From Sporosarcina sp. (lineage in GTDB: Bacteria; Bacillota; Bacilli; Bacillales_A; Planococcaceae), in the NCBI GenBank assembly GCA_029257435.1, contig JARIBI010000058.1, positions 30,574 through 94,573 on the forward strand: DNA of 64,000 bases, read 5' to 3'. Shown piece by piece: positions 49,743 to 59,563 of this stretch (within the stretch, counting starts at the first letter, position 1; every line of letters starts with the position of its first letter). A model generated the notes under the pieces. The model did not search any database, was not told the origin of the DNA, and saw only the letters and a list, made by a program, of their open reading frames with translations. Both the position numbers and the translations under genes were made by a program.

Positions 49743-50324
49743 ATGTTGCGAATACTTAAAAAAGACCGTCAGCATCAGCTGGCACAGCTGTTAGACGCGA
49801 CCCCTTTTTTAACGGATGAGGAAATCGCACATCACTTCAGCGTGAGCGTGCAGACTATACGGCTGGACCGGCTTGAATGTGGAATTCCTGAACTGAGGGA
49901 ACGAATGAGAACTGCGGCGACCGAAACGATTGCTGATAAAGTAAAGGCGCTGCAGCAAGAAGAAGTAATTGGTGAAATCATAGATATTGAATTGGATAGC
50001 AAAGCGATATCTATCCTCGATATTACATCCATGCATGTCTTCCAAAAGAGCGGAATTGCGCGTGGGCATCATTTGTTTGGACAAGCCAATTCACTGGCTG
50101 TCGCCGTTCTTGACGATGAGCTCGCACTAACTGCAAAGTCTGTGCTACACTTTGTCAAGCCGGTTAAAGCGGGAGATCGTGTCATCGCAAGAGCCATTGT
50201 TCGCGGGAAAACGGATAATCGGACTCTTGTCGAAGTGACTTCCACAGTTGGAGATGAAAAAGTCTTCAGCGGCGAGTTTCAAATGTATCGCTCTGCAAGA
50301 ACGAGTCAGGAGGAAGTTGAATGA
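49743..50324 (+). CDS. fapR: Fatty acid biosynthesis transcriptional regulator FapR
   Basis: Global repressor of fatty-acid and phospholipid genes, released by malonyl-CoA. 193 residues: N-terminal DeoR-like helix-turn-helix ([22 protein letters not shown]), linker helix, and C-terminal hot-dog fold ([26 protein letters not shown]). ATG 49743 follows GAGGAGTG; an in-frame GTG two codons earlier is within that site. First gene of fapR-plsX-fabD-fabG and probably autoregulated from the operator upstream. It overlaps plsX (ATGA). Confidence 0.96.
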   Translation: MLRILKKDRQHQLAQLLDATPFLTDEEIAHHFSVSVQTIRLDRLECGIPELRERMRTAATETIADKVKALQQEEVIGEIIDIELDSKAISILDITSMHVFQKSGIARGHHLFGQANSLAVAVLDDELALTAKSVLHFVKPVKAGDRVIARAIVRGKTDNRTLVEVTSTVGDEKVFSGEFQMYRSARTSQEEVE

Positions 50325-51313
50325 AAATCGCAGTAGACGCGATGGGCGGCGACCATGCCCCAAAGGAAATCATCGCAGGCGTCATGCAAAGTCTTCAAGA
50401 ATTTAATGATATACATATACAGCTTTTTGGCGATGAAGCAAAAATGAAGCCTTACTTAACAGCGCACGAACGATTAACTGTACATCCATGCACTGAAATC
50501 ATCGAACCAGATGATGAACCAGTAAGAGCGGTGCGCAGAAAAAAAGATGCTTCCATGGTTCGCATGGCACAAGCCGTGAAGGACGGAGATGCAGACGCGT
50601 GTGTATCCGCAGGAAATACAGGTGCACTGATGGCTGCTGGATTATTCATCGTGGGACGCATTGAAGGGATTGAACGGCCTGCCCTTGCACCGACACTTCC
50701 GACGATTGGCGGTGAGGGATTCGTGCTGCTTGATGTTGGAGCGAACGCCGACGCGAAACCGAGTCAGCTCGTTCAATATGCGATTATGGGAAGTATTTAT
50801 GCAGAAAAAGTCCGAGGTATTCAAAACCCGCGTGTTGGCTTGTTGAATATCGGAACAGAACCAGGAAAAGGGAATGACTTAACTAAAGCTACTTATGATG
50901 AGCTAATGAAAGCTCCATTAAACTTTATCGGCAATATCGAGGCACGTGACTTGTTGACCGGTACTGCAGACGTTGCTGTGACAGACGGGTTTACAGGAAA
51001 TATGGTTTTGAAAACGATAGAAGGCACGGCATCGGGTCTGTTTTCGATGATCAAAGATGTGTTCGCGTCTTCAGTTAAAACGAAAATTTCTGCAGCGCTT
51101 GTTAAGGACGATTTGCGCGGTCTGAAAAAACAAATGGATTACACAGAGTATGGCGGAGCCGGCTTATTCGGCTTAAATGCCCCTGTCATAAAGGCACATG
51201 GTTCATCCAATGCAAATGCAGTGAAAAATGCAATCCGGCAAGCACGAACTATGGCGGAATATCACGTGAGCGAAACAATTCGTGAAACCATTAATGAGGA
51301 GGAGACACGATGA
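50321..51313 (+). CDS. plsX: Phosphate acyltransferase PlsX
   Basis: Makes acyl-phosphate from acyl-ACP for PlsY-dependent phospholipid synthesis; peripheral membrane enzyme. 330 residues. [17 protein letters not shown] at the N-terminus, [25 protein letters not shown] and the later [15 protein letters not shown] are typical. It overlaps fapR and fabD by four bases each. Confidence 0.96.
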   Translation: MKIAVDAMGGDHAPKEIIAGVMQSLQEFNDIHIQLFGDEAKMKPYLTAHERLTVHPCTEIIEPDDEPVRAVRRKKDASMVRMAQAVKDGDADACVSAGNTGALMAAGLFIVGRIEGIERPALAPTLPTIGGEGFVLLDVGANADAKPSQLVQYAIMGSIYAEKVRGIQNPRVGLLNIGTEPGKGNDLTKATYDELMKAPLNFIGNIEARDLLTGTADVAVTDGFTGNMVLKTIEGTASGLFSMIKDVFASSVKTKISAALVKDDLRGLKKQMDYTEYGGAGLFGLNAPVIKAHGSSNANAVKNAIRQARTMAEYHVSETIRETINEEETR

Positions 51314-52251
51314 CAAAGGTAGCGTTTCTATTCCCGGGACAAGGTTCTCAAAAAGTGGGAATGGGTGTGGAGTTAGCAGCGCAAGAAGGAAGTCAGCATT
51401 TTTTTGAAACAGCAGATCGCGAGTTAGGGTTTGGATTAAGCGGATTGATGACTGAAGGACCTCAGGAAGAATTGACGGTTACTTATAATGCTCAACCCGC
51501 ATTGTTAACCGTTGGTGCGATGATAGCTGACCGTCTGGAAGAAGCTGGAATCCAGCCTTCTTATACAGCTGGACATAGTCTTGGTGAATACACAGCGCTT
51601 TACGCATCAGGGGTTCTTTCGTTTGAAGATGCGGTGACAACGGTACACAAACGCGGTCTATTCATGAATGAAGCGATGCCTGCAGGTGAAGGGGCGATGG
51701 CTGCGATTCTTGGACTTGAAATCGGACCATTGACAGAAGTGACGAAAGCGGTCACTGCTGAAGGGAATCTTGTGCAGGCGGCGAATCTTAACTGTCCGGG
51801 ACAAGTTGTTATTTCCGGAACAAAGGCCGGTGTGGATGAGGCATGTATTCGCTTGAAAGAAGCAGGGGCTAAACGTGCCCTCATGCTCGACGTAAGCGGT
51901 CCTTTCCATTCGGAACTTATGCGTCCAGCCGCAGGGAAACTCGGTGAAGTGCTTGAAAGTATAGAGATGAATGAAGCAAGAGTTCCAGTCATTGCTAATG
52001 TGACGGCTCAACCCGTAACAGAAAGCACTGAAGTAAAAAGATTATTGATTGAACAATTATCATCTCCTGTCAGATGGGAAGAATCCGTTCGTCAAATGCT
52101 GGACTTAGGGGTAACTCAATTTATAGAGTGCGGTCCTGGTAAAGTTTTAAGCGGGCTTGTTCGTAAAATCGACAGAAGCGCAGCGGTTTGGCCAGTATAC
52201 GATGAAGAGACACTAAACGCAGTCTTAGAAGCGTCGAAGGAGTGGTCGTAA
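51310..52251 (+). CDS. fabD: Malonyl CoA-acyl carrier protein transacylase
   Basis: Transfers malonyl from CoA to ACP. 313 residues. Oxyanion motif [14 protein letters not shown], active-site [11 protein letters not shown] (Ser near residue 93), and catalytic His in [10 protein letters not shown]. Starts with an ATGA overlap of plsX and ends with a one-base overlap of fabG. Confidence 0.97.
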   Translation: MTKVAFLFPGQGSQKVGMGVELAAQEGSQHFFETADRELGFGLSGLMTEGPQEELTVTYNAQPALLTVGAMIADRLEEAGIQPSYTAGHSLGEYTALYASGVLSFEDAVTTVHKRGLFMNEAMPAGEGAMAAILGLEIGPLTEVTKAVTAEGNLVQAANLNCPGQVVISGTKAGVDEACIRLKEAGAKRALMLDVSGPFHSELMRPAAGKLGEVLESIEMNEARVPVIANVTAQPVTESTEVKRLLIEQLSSPVRWEESVRQMLDLGVTQFIECGPGKVLSGLVRKIDRSAAVWPVYDEETLNAVLEASKEWS

Positions 52252-52997
52252 TGGGGAAGTTTGCAAGAAAAACAGCAGTAGTGACCGGGGCATCCAGAGG
52301 GATCGGGCGTGAAGTTGCATTGCTGCTCGCTCGTGAGGGTGCGAATGTTGCAGTAAACTACAGCGGAAGTCAGGAGCGGGCACAACAAGTCGTTCAGGAA
52401 ATTGAAGCGATGGGCAGCAAAGCGATTGCTGTTCAAGCGGATGTAACATCGGCGGAAAGTGTAAAAAAACTTATGGATCAAACCCTTGAGACATTCGGTT
52501 CGATTGATCTCCTTGTGAATAACGCAGGGATTACAAAAGATAATTTACTCATGCGTATGAAAGAAGACGAGTGGGATGCAGTTATCGATACGAATTTAAA
52601 AGGTGTTTTCTTATGCACCAAAGCGGTTTCCAGACAAATGATGAAGCAGCGTGCGGGGCGTATTGTGAATATGGCATCCGTTGTAGGGATCGCAGGCAAT
52701 CCAGGTCAAGCAAACTATGTAGCAGCCAAGGCTGGCGTGATCGGATTGACGAAAACGACTGCAAAAGAACTTGCATCCCGCGGAATCACAGTCAATGCAG
52801 TTGCTCCTGGTTTTATCACAACAGACATGACAGATGCATTGGGTGACGATATGAAGGACCAGCTGCTTAGTGGAATTCCTTTAGGATCACTGGGACAACC
52901 TGAAGATGTTGCCAAAGCAGTGGCTTTCTTTTTGTCCGATGATGCGTCTTATGTCACTGGTCAAGTGTTGAATGTAGATGGCGGTATGGTTATGTAA
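52251..52997 (+). CDS. fabG: 3-oxoacyl-[acyl-carrier-protein] reductase
   Basis: NADPH-dependent reductase of the fatty-acid elongation cycle. 248 residues, short-chain dehydrogenase fold. Cofactor motif [16 protein letters not shown] at about residue 88, Ser in [10 protein letters not shown], and the catalytic Tyr-x-x-x-Lys in [18 protein letters not shown] precedes ATG 52251. No simple terminator follows; the structured repeat array begins 10-40 bases after the stop. Confidence 0.97.
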   Translation: MGKFARKTAVVTGASRGIGREVALLLAREGANVAVNYSGSQERAQQVVQEIEAMGSKAIAVQADVTSAESVKKLMDQTLETFGSIDLLVNNAGITKDNLLMRMKEDEWDAVIDTNLKGVFLCTKAVSRQMMKQRAGRIVNMASVVGIAGNPGQANYVAAKAGVIGLTKTTAKELASRGITVNAVAPGFITTDMTDALGDDMKDQLLSGIPLGSLGQPEDVAKAVAFFLSDDASYVTGQVLNVDGGMVM

Positions 52998-53007
52998 GTT
53001 GTTTCTA

Positions 53008-53398
53008 ACCAGGCTGCCTGCGCTTTTCCGATAATCCAGCTCCTGCAGCCAGGGCTCGGGGTCGTTTCGGAAGGAAAAACAGGACAAAGAGCGTCCTGCT
53101 GTTTCCTTCCTCCAACGCCCGTCGCCCTAAACGGCTGCCTGCGCTTTTTACTAAATCCAGCTCCTGCAGCCAGGGGCTCGGGGTTGCTTCAGAGAAACCG
53201 ACAAGGTAAAGAGCACCTTGACGGTTTCTCCTCCAGCACCTGTCGCCCCTAACCAGGCTGCCTGCGCTTTTTACTTGATCCAGCTTCGGTGGCCAGAGGC
53301 TCGGGGTCGCTTCGGAATATGAAAACAGGACAAAAAGCGTCCTGTTGTTCAATTCCTCCAGCGCCCGTCGCCTCTACCAGGCCACCTGCGCTTTTTAC
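53008..53398 (+). repeat. Three tandem ~121-bp structured units between fabG and acpP
   Basis: Units run about 53034-53150, 53155-53273 and 53276-53398, preceded by a stray right-arm copy at 53008-53028. Each folds into a long hairpin. Outer stem: GCAGCC/GGCTGC in units 1 and 2, GGTGGCC/GGCCACC in unit 3. Second stem: AGGGC/GCCCT, AGGGGC/GCCCCT, AGAGGC/GCCTCT. Third: CGTT/AACG, TGCT/AGCA, CGCT/AGCG. Fourth: GGAAGGAAA/TTTCCTTCC, GAGAAACCG/CGGTTTCTC, GGAAT/ATTCC plus GAA/TTC. Apical: CAGGAC/GTCCTG, CAAGGT/ACCTTG, CAGGAC/GTCCTG, around the loop AAAGAGC (AAAAAGC in unit 3). Each unit ends in GCGCTTTTTACT, so it resembles a terminator. The differing but always paired arms show selection for structure. 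Confidence 0.9.
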
Positions 53399-53419
53399 TT
53401 TGAAAGGAGGTGAAATACA

Positions 53420-53656
53420 TTGGCTACAGTCTTAGAGCGTGTTACAAAGGTAGTTGTCGACCGTTTGGGAGTCGATGAAAGTGAAGTGAAACCAGAAGCT
53501 TCTTTCACTGATGATCTTGGTGCGGACTCATTAGATGTTGTTGAATTAGTTATGGAACTAGAAGACGAATTCGACATGGAAATCTCTGATGATGATGCTG
53601 AAAAGATCAGTACAGTGGGAAGTGCTGTCTCATACATCGAAGAAAAAACTAAATGA
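53420..53656 (+). CDS. acpP: Acyl carrier protein
   Basis: Carries acyl chains on a phosphopantetheine arm. 78 residues, acidic, four-helix type. The modification site is in [21 protein letters not shown] (shown by DSLD, Ser about residue 37). Starts at TTG 53420 with a strong AAAGGAGGTGA before it. Only about 20 bases separate it from the last unit of the structured repeat, leaving no room for a separate promoter, so it is read through the array or from within it. Confidence 0.97.
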   Translation: MATVLERVTKVVVDRLGVDESEVKPEASFTDDLGADSLDVVELVMELEDEFDMEISDDDAEKISTVGSAVSYIEEKTK

Positions 53657-53665
53657 GTTTAGCAC

Positions 53666-53710
53666 AGAGACTCTTTCGGCCCTTACTAAAAGGCCGGGAG
53701 TGTCTCTTTT
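53666..53710 (+). terminator. Intrinsic terminator after acpP
   Basis: AGAGAC (53666-53671) pairs with GTCTCT (53702-53707) and an inner CGGCC/GGCCG stem extends it, followed by TTTT. Confidence 0.85.
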
Positions 53711-53715
53711 CCATT

Positions 53716-53744
53716 TTGCACTACGCTGGCAGACAGGGTAGAAT
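53716..53744 (+). promoter_or_regulatory. Sigma-A promoter for rnc-smc-ftsY
   Basis: TTGCAC (53716-53721), 17-base spacer, TAGAAT (53739-53744), directly after the acpP terminator. Confidence 0.72.
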
Positions 53745-53780
53745 AAAGAAGAACTTGTTATAGAAGGGCGGATTTTATGA

Positions 53781-54548
53781 ATGTCAACGAATAAAAGAGT
53801 AAACGATAAGTCAGCCAAGACCGTGTTGCCAGCTGCAGTTCGTAAAAAGTTTGAGGAGTTGCAGGAGCGTCTTGAAGTTCGCTTCGAGAATGTTTTTTTG
53901 CTGTACAATGCCTTTACCCACTCTTCCTATGTGAATGAGCATCGCGGCAAGAAATACTCAGACAATGAGCGTCTGGAGTTTTTAGGAGATGCCGTGCTGG
54001 AACTGGCAGTATCGCAATATTTGTTTGCAACTGAACCGAACAAAAGCGAAGGAGAACTGACGAAGCTGCGGGCAGCCATTGTTTGTGAACCTTCATTAGT
54101 AACGTTCTCAACCGAACTTAACTTTGGAGAGTACATCCTTTTAGGAAAAGGCGAAGAGCTGACTGGTGGACGTACACGGCCTGCTCTGTTGGCGGATGTA
54201 TTTGAAGCATTTATCGGTGCCCTTTATCTTGATCAAGGATTTGACGTGTCGATTGATTTTCTAGAACGTACGGTATTCCCGAAAATCGGACTTGGAGCTT
54301 TTTCGCATGTGATGGATTACAAAAGCCGGTTACAAGAAATTGTCCAGCAAACCAATCATGGACAGCTTAACTATCGGATTGTTGAAGAATCAGGTCCTGC
54401 ACATGCGAAAAAGTTTCTCACATACGTTCAGCTTGGAGAAACAAAACTAGGCGAAGGTGTCGGGAGATCGAAAAAAGAAGCAGAACAGGAAGCAGCTCGC
54501 CAAGCGATCCAGCAGTTATTGGATGAGCATAAGAAAGAGGAGAGCTGA
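53781..54548 (+). CDS. rnc: Ribonuclease III
   Basis: Double-strand-specific endoribonuclease for rRNA and mRNA maturation. 255 residues. Signature [20 protein letters not shown] (about 51-70), [12 protein letters not shown], and [13 protein letters not shown] with catalytic acidic residues; C-terminal double-stranded RNA-binding domain (about 180-250) ending [18 protein letters not shown] 53781 is used; its ribosome site is only modest (AGAAGGGCGG, far upstream). smc starts two bases after the stop. Confidence 0.96.
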   Translation: MSTNKRVNDKSAKTVLPAAVRKKFEELQERLEVRFENVFLLYNAFTHSSYVNEHRGKKYSDNERLEFLGDAVLELAVSQYLFATEPNKSEGELTKLRAAIVCEPSLVTFSTELNFGEYILLGKGEELTGGRTRPALLADVFEAFIGALYLDQGFDVSIDFLERTVFPKIGLGAFSHVMDYKSRLQEIVQQTNHGQLNYRIVEESGPAHAKKFLTYVQLGETKLGEGVGRSKKEAEQEAARQAIQQLLDEHKKEES

Positions 54549-54550
54549 AC

Positions 54551-57500
54551 GTGTTTTTAAAACGTCTTGAAATTATTGGATTTAAATCATTTGCTGAAAA
54601 GGTAGCTATTGAATTTGTACCCGGTGTCACAGCCGTTGTTGGACCGAATGGCAGCGGGAAAAGTAATGTTATCGATGCCATTCGCTGGGTACTTGGTGAA
54701 CAATCTGCAAAATCGCTGCGAGGAGCTAAAATGCAAGATGTGATTTTTGCCGGCAGTGATACTAGAAAACCTTTGAACTTTGCAGAAGTGACCCTGATTT
54801 TAGATAACACAACGGGGTTATTTCCACTCGATTATACGGAAATCAGTGTGAGCAGACGTGTGTTCCGCTCAGGCGAGAGTTCGTTTCAGCTGAACGGTCA
54901 AGCTTGTCGATTGAAAGATATTAATGATGTCTTTGTAGACTCCGGTTTAGGAAAAGAAGCATTCTCAATCATCTCACAAGGCCGGGTTGACGAAATATTG
55001 AATAGCCGGCCAGAAGACCGGAGAAGTATATTTGACGAAGCTGCAGGTGTCTTAAAGTATCGAATGCGTAAAAAGAAAGCAGAGTTCAAACTTATTGAAA
55101 CTGATGATAACTTGGATCGGATTTTAGATATTCTAAAAGAACTTGATGACCGTATGGAACCGCTTGCGGCGAATGCTGGCGCTGCAGAGCGTCACGGACA
55201 ACTTGTGACTGAGCTGAGAGATTCTGATGTACGTCTCCTTAACGTTGAGGCTTCACTGCTGCAAACCGAATTGTTGGAAAATAAAACAGTTATGGAAGAC
55301 AAATCAAAAATTAAAATAGAGCTGGAAAAAATGGCTGGTACAATGGAGCATCGGCTTCAACTAGCTAAAGCCTCTCTCTCTAATTTAGACAAAAAGATTT
55401 CAGCTCTTCAAGAACAACATGTCGTTTCGAGCTCAGAAGCAGAGAAGTGGGAGGGCCGGCGACTTCTCTCGTTAGAGAAACAACGGAACGTCAAAGATCG
55501 TTCTAAGCGTCTTACAGAAGAATTAGAAGCCTTGAAGCAATTGCTTGGACAGCTGGAAGTGAAAAAAACAGACCTCACAAAGCATAATCATGAAACTGAA
55601 CTTCAATTGTCCAGCAAAACCGACGAAATGAATTCCATTTCGAAAAAACTTAAACGGTCCCTGGCTGAAACTGAACAAGAAATTGAGAATCTTAAATCGA
55701 CCTATATCGAAGTTCTCAATGAAGAAGCGACTGTTCGCAATGAGTTAAAGCATATCGAAGAACGTCTCGCTGGCGAACAGTATTCATCTGAAAAAACAGG
55801 TAAGCAGACGGCGGAGCTTCAATCCAAACTTGAATCGCTTCATGCATTAAAAGAACAGCAGACTGCTGAACTTGTGAAGCTGAAGAGAAACATGGAGGAA
55901 GCGACGAAACAAGCATCAGCAAATCACGAACAGCTGCGAAAAACGGAGACTCAGCTTGCAGAAACCCAGACCATGCATCAGCAAGCTGTCAATAAGCGCT
56001 ATGAATTACAAGGGCGGCTTCGTGCGTTGAAAAGCATGGAAGCGGATTTTTCGGGCTTCTATTCAGGAGTAAAAGAAGTACTGGTTGCCAAACAAGCAGG
56101 AACTCTTCAAGGAATAGAAGGCGCTGTAGCTGAATTGATTTCTGTTGATAAAAAATATATCAAAGCCGTGGAGACTGCGCTTGGCGGAGCAATGCAGCAT
56201 ATCATCTCGACAACTGAGCGGCATGCAAGGGCAGCCATAGGCTTTTTGAAAAAAAAGAATGCCGGGCGCGCAACATTTCTTCCACTCGATGTCATGAAAG
56301 CACGTTTCGTTCCGAAAGACGTTTTATCAAAAGTGAATCAGCACCCTGATTTTGTTGGGACAGCTGACCAGCTTGTGACAGTTCAACCTGCATATCGAAA
56401 TGTAACTGCGAATTTGCTAGGGGCCTCTATTGTTGCCAAAACATTGAATGGTGCGTCTGAAATTGCAAAACTCGCTGGTTATCGATTCCGAATTGTCACT
56501 CTAGACGGTGACGTCGTGAATGCTGGGGGCTCACTGACAGGTGGAGGTTCTAAAGTACAATCAACCGTATTTTCACGAAAAGCAGAACTCGAAACATTGA
56601 CATCCCAGCTAGATCAGTTGAATCGTTCAATTGGGGCCGCAGAAGAAAAAATGAGTGCCATCAAAATGACAATTGCAGGAGAGATGCAAAAAGCTTCGAT
56701 ATCTGCACAAAACACAGATGAAATGCAACTTGCGATTACCCGTCTTGACTCGGAACTTCAAGAGACAACCTTTGAAATTCGAACAGCTGAATCTGAATGG
56801 AAAACCATTGAAGCAGGAAGAAAAGGTTCAGAAGACACTCGCAGTTCATTGTTTGAAAAACGTGATGAACTCTATGTGCAGCGTGAACGTCTGACTGCAC
56901 AGCAAGAGGAACTTCAAACTTCAGTTGCTTCTTTGGAGCGTCTTGCAGCAGATCATCGCAATGAAGAGCAGGCACTGCGGGACCGTTATAGCGAACTCCG
57001 CGAGGAAACTGCGATTTTACGTGAACAGGTCGCCCACAGATCTTCTCTCGCACACGCTATTGAATCAGAACTTCAAGAGGCAAAACGCAAGGTCGTCCAA
57101 ACAGAAGAGGAAATTCAATTTTTGGCGGGCCAGAAAGAAGGAGAAATCCTAACCCCTGAAGAAATTGAACAGCGGATAGCTGCGGAGACGACGATTGTCA
57201 CTGAAGTTAAATCTGAATTACAAGCGAAACGGGCAGAACGAGATCAGCTATCAATATCCTGTGAGGAGCAAGAGGCTGCATTAAAAGAAACATCTGACCA
57301 AATACGAATCGTTACTTCAGAACTAGGCAATTTAAATGTCACGTTTTCTAGAAATGAAGTGAGATTGGAGTCTGTCCTCATTCGTTTGCTGGAAGACTAT
57401 GGACTTCATCCTGATTATGAAGTTCCTGAAATGTTCAATGCGGCAGAGGTCAGAGCGCGGGTGGAACAGCTGAAACGAGAGGTCGAGTCATTAGGTCCTG

Positions 57501-58114
57501 TAAATCCCGGGGCAGTTGAAGAGTATAAGGAAGTGCTCGAAAGACATACCTTCTTAACAGACCAGCGGAATGACTTACTGGAAGCGAAAACAACGCTAGA
57601 AGAAGCGATGTCTGAAATGGATATGGAAATGAAAACAAGATTCATTTCCACGTTTAACGCTGTCCAACAACGATTCCGTACTGTTTTCAAGGAAATGTTT
57701 GGTGGCGGGGAAGCAGACTTAGTACTGACTGATCCTGAAAACTTACTTGAAACAGGTGTGGATATCATCGCGCGGCCACCGGGGAAAAAACTTCAGAATT
57801 TAAGCCTTCTTTCAGGCGGAGAACGTGCGTTGACAGCGATTACGCTGCTGTTTTCTATTATCGAAGTACGTCCAGTGCCATTTTGTATATTGGATGAAGT
57901 GGAAGCAGCATTGGATGAAGCAAACGTCATTCGATACAGCCGCTATTTGAAAAAGTTTTCTGAGGATACTCAGTTTATCGTCATCACCCACCGAAAAGGA
58001 ACGATGGAAGGTGCAGATGTCTTGTATGGAATTACGATGCAGGAATCTGGTGTATCCCGACTTATTTCGGTGAAAATGTCCGAAGTACCGGAAAACGCGT
58101 TAAGTACATCATAA
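54551..58114 (+). CDS. smc: Chromosome partition protein Smc
   Basis: Condensin ATPase that extrudes DNA loops with ScpAB. 1187 residues. N-terminal Walker A GPNGSGKSN (about 32-40), coiled coil, hinge domain (about 500-680), second coiled coil, and C-terminal signature LSGGERALTAI and Walker B FCILDEVEAALDEAN. Starts at GTG 54551, two bases after rnc, with GAGGAG in the end of rnc. The rnc-smc-ftsY order is the B. subtilis one; scpA and scpB are outside the window. Confidence 0.98.
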   Translation: MFLKRLEIIGFKSFAEKVAIEFVPGVTAVVGPNGSGKSNVIDAIRWVLGEQSAKSLRGAKMQDVIFAGSDTRKPLNFAEVTLILDNTTGLFPLDYTEISVSRRVFRSGESSFQLNGQACRLKDINDVFVDSGLGKEAFSIISQGRVDEILNSRPEDRRSIFDEAAGVLKYRMRKKKAEFKLIETDDNLDRILDILKELDDRMEPLAANAGAAERHGQLVTELRDSDVRLLNVEASLLQTELLENKTVMEDKSKIKIELEKMAGTMEHRLQLAKASLSNLDKKISALQEQHVVSSSEAEKWEGRRLLSLEKQRNVKDRSKRLTEELEALKQLLGQLEVKKTDLTKHNHETELQLSSKTDEMNSISKKLKRSLAETEQEIENLKSTYIEVLNEEATVRNELKHIEERLAGEQYSSEKTGKQTAELQSKLESLHALKEQQTAELVKLKRNMEEATKQASANHEQLRKTETQLAETQTMHQQAVNKRYELQGRLRALKSMEADFSGFYSGVKEVLVAKQAGTLQGIEGAVAELISVDKKYIKAVETALGGAMQHIISTTERHARAAIGFLKKKNAGRATFLPLDVMKARFVPKDVLSKVNQHPDFVGTADQLVTVQPAYRNVTANLLGASIVAKTLNGASEIAKLAGYRFRIVTLDGDVVNAGGSLTGGGSKVQSTVFSRKAELETLTSQLDQLNRSIGAAEEKMSAIKMTIAGEMQKASISAQNTDEMQLAITRLDSELQETTFEIRTAESEWKTIEAGRKGSEDTRSSLFEKRDELYVQRERLTAQQEELQTSVASLERLAADHRNEEQALRDRYSELREETAILREQVAHRSSLAHAIESELQEAKRKVVQTEEEIQFLAGQKEGEILTPEEIEQRIAAETTIVTEVKSELQAKRAERDQLSISCEEQEAALKETSDQIRIVTSELGNLNVTFSRNEVRLESVLIRLLEDYGLHPDYEVPEMFNAAEVRARVEQLKREVESLGPVNPGAVEEYKEVLERHTFLTDQRNDLLEAKTTLEEAMSEMDMEMKTRFISTFNAVQQRFRTVFKEMFGGGEADLVLTDPENLLETGVDIIARPPGKKLQNLSLLSGGERALTAITLLFSIIEVRPVPFCILDEVEAALDEANVIRYSRYLKKFSEDTQFIVITHRKGTMEGADVLYGITMQESGVSRLISVKMSEVPENALSTS

Positions 58115-58137
58115 TTTGATAAAGGAACGTGAAAAAA

Positions 58138-59154
58138 ATGTCTTTTTTTAAGAAAATGAAAGAAAAGATTACGGGCACGAATGATTCAGTCACTGGCAAA
58201 TTCAAAGATGGTTTAACTAAAACGCGCGACTCTTTTACATCCAAAGTGAATGATCTGGTCGCTCGTTTCCGTGAGATCGACGAAGAATTTTTCGAGGAAT
58301 TGGAAGAGGTTCTGCTGCAAGCCGATGTTGGTTTTGAAACAGTGATGGAATTAATCGACCTGTTAAAAGTCGAAGTGCAGCGCAAAAATATTAAAAACAC
58401 TGCCGGGATTCAAACGGTTATTTCTGAAAAACTTGTTGAAATCTATAATTCTCAAGGCGAAAGTGACAACAGTTTGAATATCCAAGAAGATGGAATTACA
58501 GTCCTTCTCATGGTTGGCGTGAACGGAGTAGGAAAAACAACGACGATTGGTAAACTGGCTTCCCGTCTGAAAGCTGAAGGAAAGACTGTCATGCTCGCGG
58601 CGGGTGACACATTCCGTGCCGGTGCAATTGAGCAGCTCGTTGTTTGGGGCGAGCGTGCGGGAGTTGAAGTGATCCGGCAGTCTGAAGGATCGGATCCTGC
58701 TGCAGTGATGTTCGATGCCGTGAATGCTGCGAAAAAACGCAATGTGGACGTCTTGATTTGCGATACAGCAGGACGTTTGCAGAACAAAGTGAATTTGATG
58801 AACGAGTTGCAAAAAGTACATCGCGTCATTGGCCGTGAAATCCCGGGTGCTCCTCATGAGGTGCTGCTCGCGCTAGATGCGACGACAGGGCAAAACGCAT
58901 TAATCCAGGCGGAAACGTTTAAAGAAGCGACCGATGTAACAGGAATTGTCCTAACAAAGCTGGACGGGACTGCGAAAGGCGGAATCGTTCTGGCAATCCG
59001 TAACAAGTTGAGTATCCCGGTGAAGTTTGTAGGGCTGGGTGAAGGCATCGATGATTTGCAGCCGTTCGACCCTGAGAAGTATGTATACGGTCTTTTTGCT
59101 GATGGACTGGAATTAGAGGCCGGCCAGGAAGACGAAGAGGATGAAGACAAGTAA
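58138..59154 (+). CDS. ftsY: Signal recognition particle receptor FtsY
   Basis: SRP GTPase receptor at the membrane that accepts Ffh-ribosome complexes. 338 residues: N-domain, then G-domain with GVNGVGKTTTIGKLA (about 126-140), DTAGRLQNK, and TKLDGTAKGG. ATG 58138 (MSFFKKMKEKI) matches the known N-terminus; the GTG at 58129 is too near the site AAAGGA. The C-terminal tail is acidic. Confidence 0.97.
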   Translation: MSFFKKMKEKITGTNDSVTGKFKDGLTKTRDSFTSKVNDLVARFREIDEEFFEELEEVLLQADVGFETVMELIDLLKVEVQRKNIKNTAGIQTVISEKLVEIYNSQGESDNSLNIQEDGITVLLMVGVNGVGKTTTIGKLASRLKAEGKTVMLAAGDTFRAGAIEQLVVWGERAGVEVIRQSEGSDPAAVMFDAVNAAKKRNVDVLICDTAGRLQNKVNLMNELQKVHRVIGREIPGAPHEVLLALDATTGQNALIQAETFKEATDVTGIVLTKLDGTAKGGIVLAIRNKLSIPVKFVGLGEGIDDLQPFDPEKYVYGLFADGLELEAGQEDEEDEDK

Positions 59155-59217
59155 AATACCTTGACGGACTATGGGGCAACAGCTACTATTAAGAGAAGGT
59201 CTGAGGAGGAATTGTGC

Positions 59218-59550
59218 ATGCTAGAGAAAACGACACGTGTTAACTTCCTCTTTGATTTTTATCAATCGTTATTGACGGATAAGCAGCGGATTTATATGGA
59301 ACTGTATTACCTTGATGATCTTTCGTTAGGCGAAATTGCAGAGGAATACGAAGTGTCCAGGCAAGCCGTATATGATAATGTCCGCAGAACAGAAGCGATG
59401 CTCGAAGACTATGAAGCAAAACTATCGTTGTTTAATAAGTTTCAAGAACGCTCAGAGTTAATCGGGCAGATCGAACAGCGGCTTTCAACTGAAAAAGCGC
59501 TGACAGATGAAATTCAAAAGTTATTACAACAAATTAAAGAACACGACTAA
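59218..59550 (+). CDS. ylxM: Putative helix-turn-helix protein YlxM/p13
   Basis: 110-residue protein of the UPF0122/YlxM family, coded between ftsY and ffh and thought to act with SRP. The helix-turn-helix segment [24 protein letters not shown] resembles sigma region 4. ATG 59218 follows GAGGAGG; a longer frame from 59161 is rejected. The stop lies 13 bases before ffh. Confidence 0.9.
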   Translation: MLEKTTRVNFLFDFYQSLLTDKQRIYMELYYLDDLSLGEIAEEYEVSRQAVYDNVRRTEAMLEDYEAKLSLFNKFQERSELIGQIEQRLSTEKALTDEIQKLLQQIKEHD

Positions 59551-59563
59551 GGAGGCTCTATGC

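Noticed and set aside
53005..53352. Minus-strand open frame of 115 codons with repeated SEATP / VKSAGS segments
   Set aside because: It is a by-product of the structured repeat. The unit length of about 121 bases is not a multiple of three, so the third copy is in another frame, and there is no ribosome site.
59155..59217. Additional gene between ftsY and ylxM
   Set aside because: The in-frame extension from 59161 has no ribosome site and does not resemble known YlxM N-termini.
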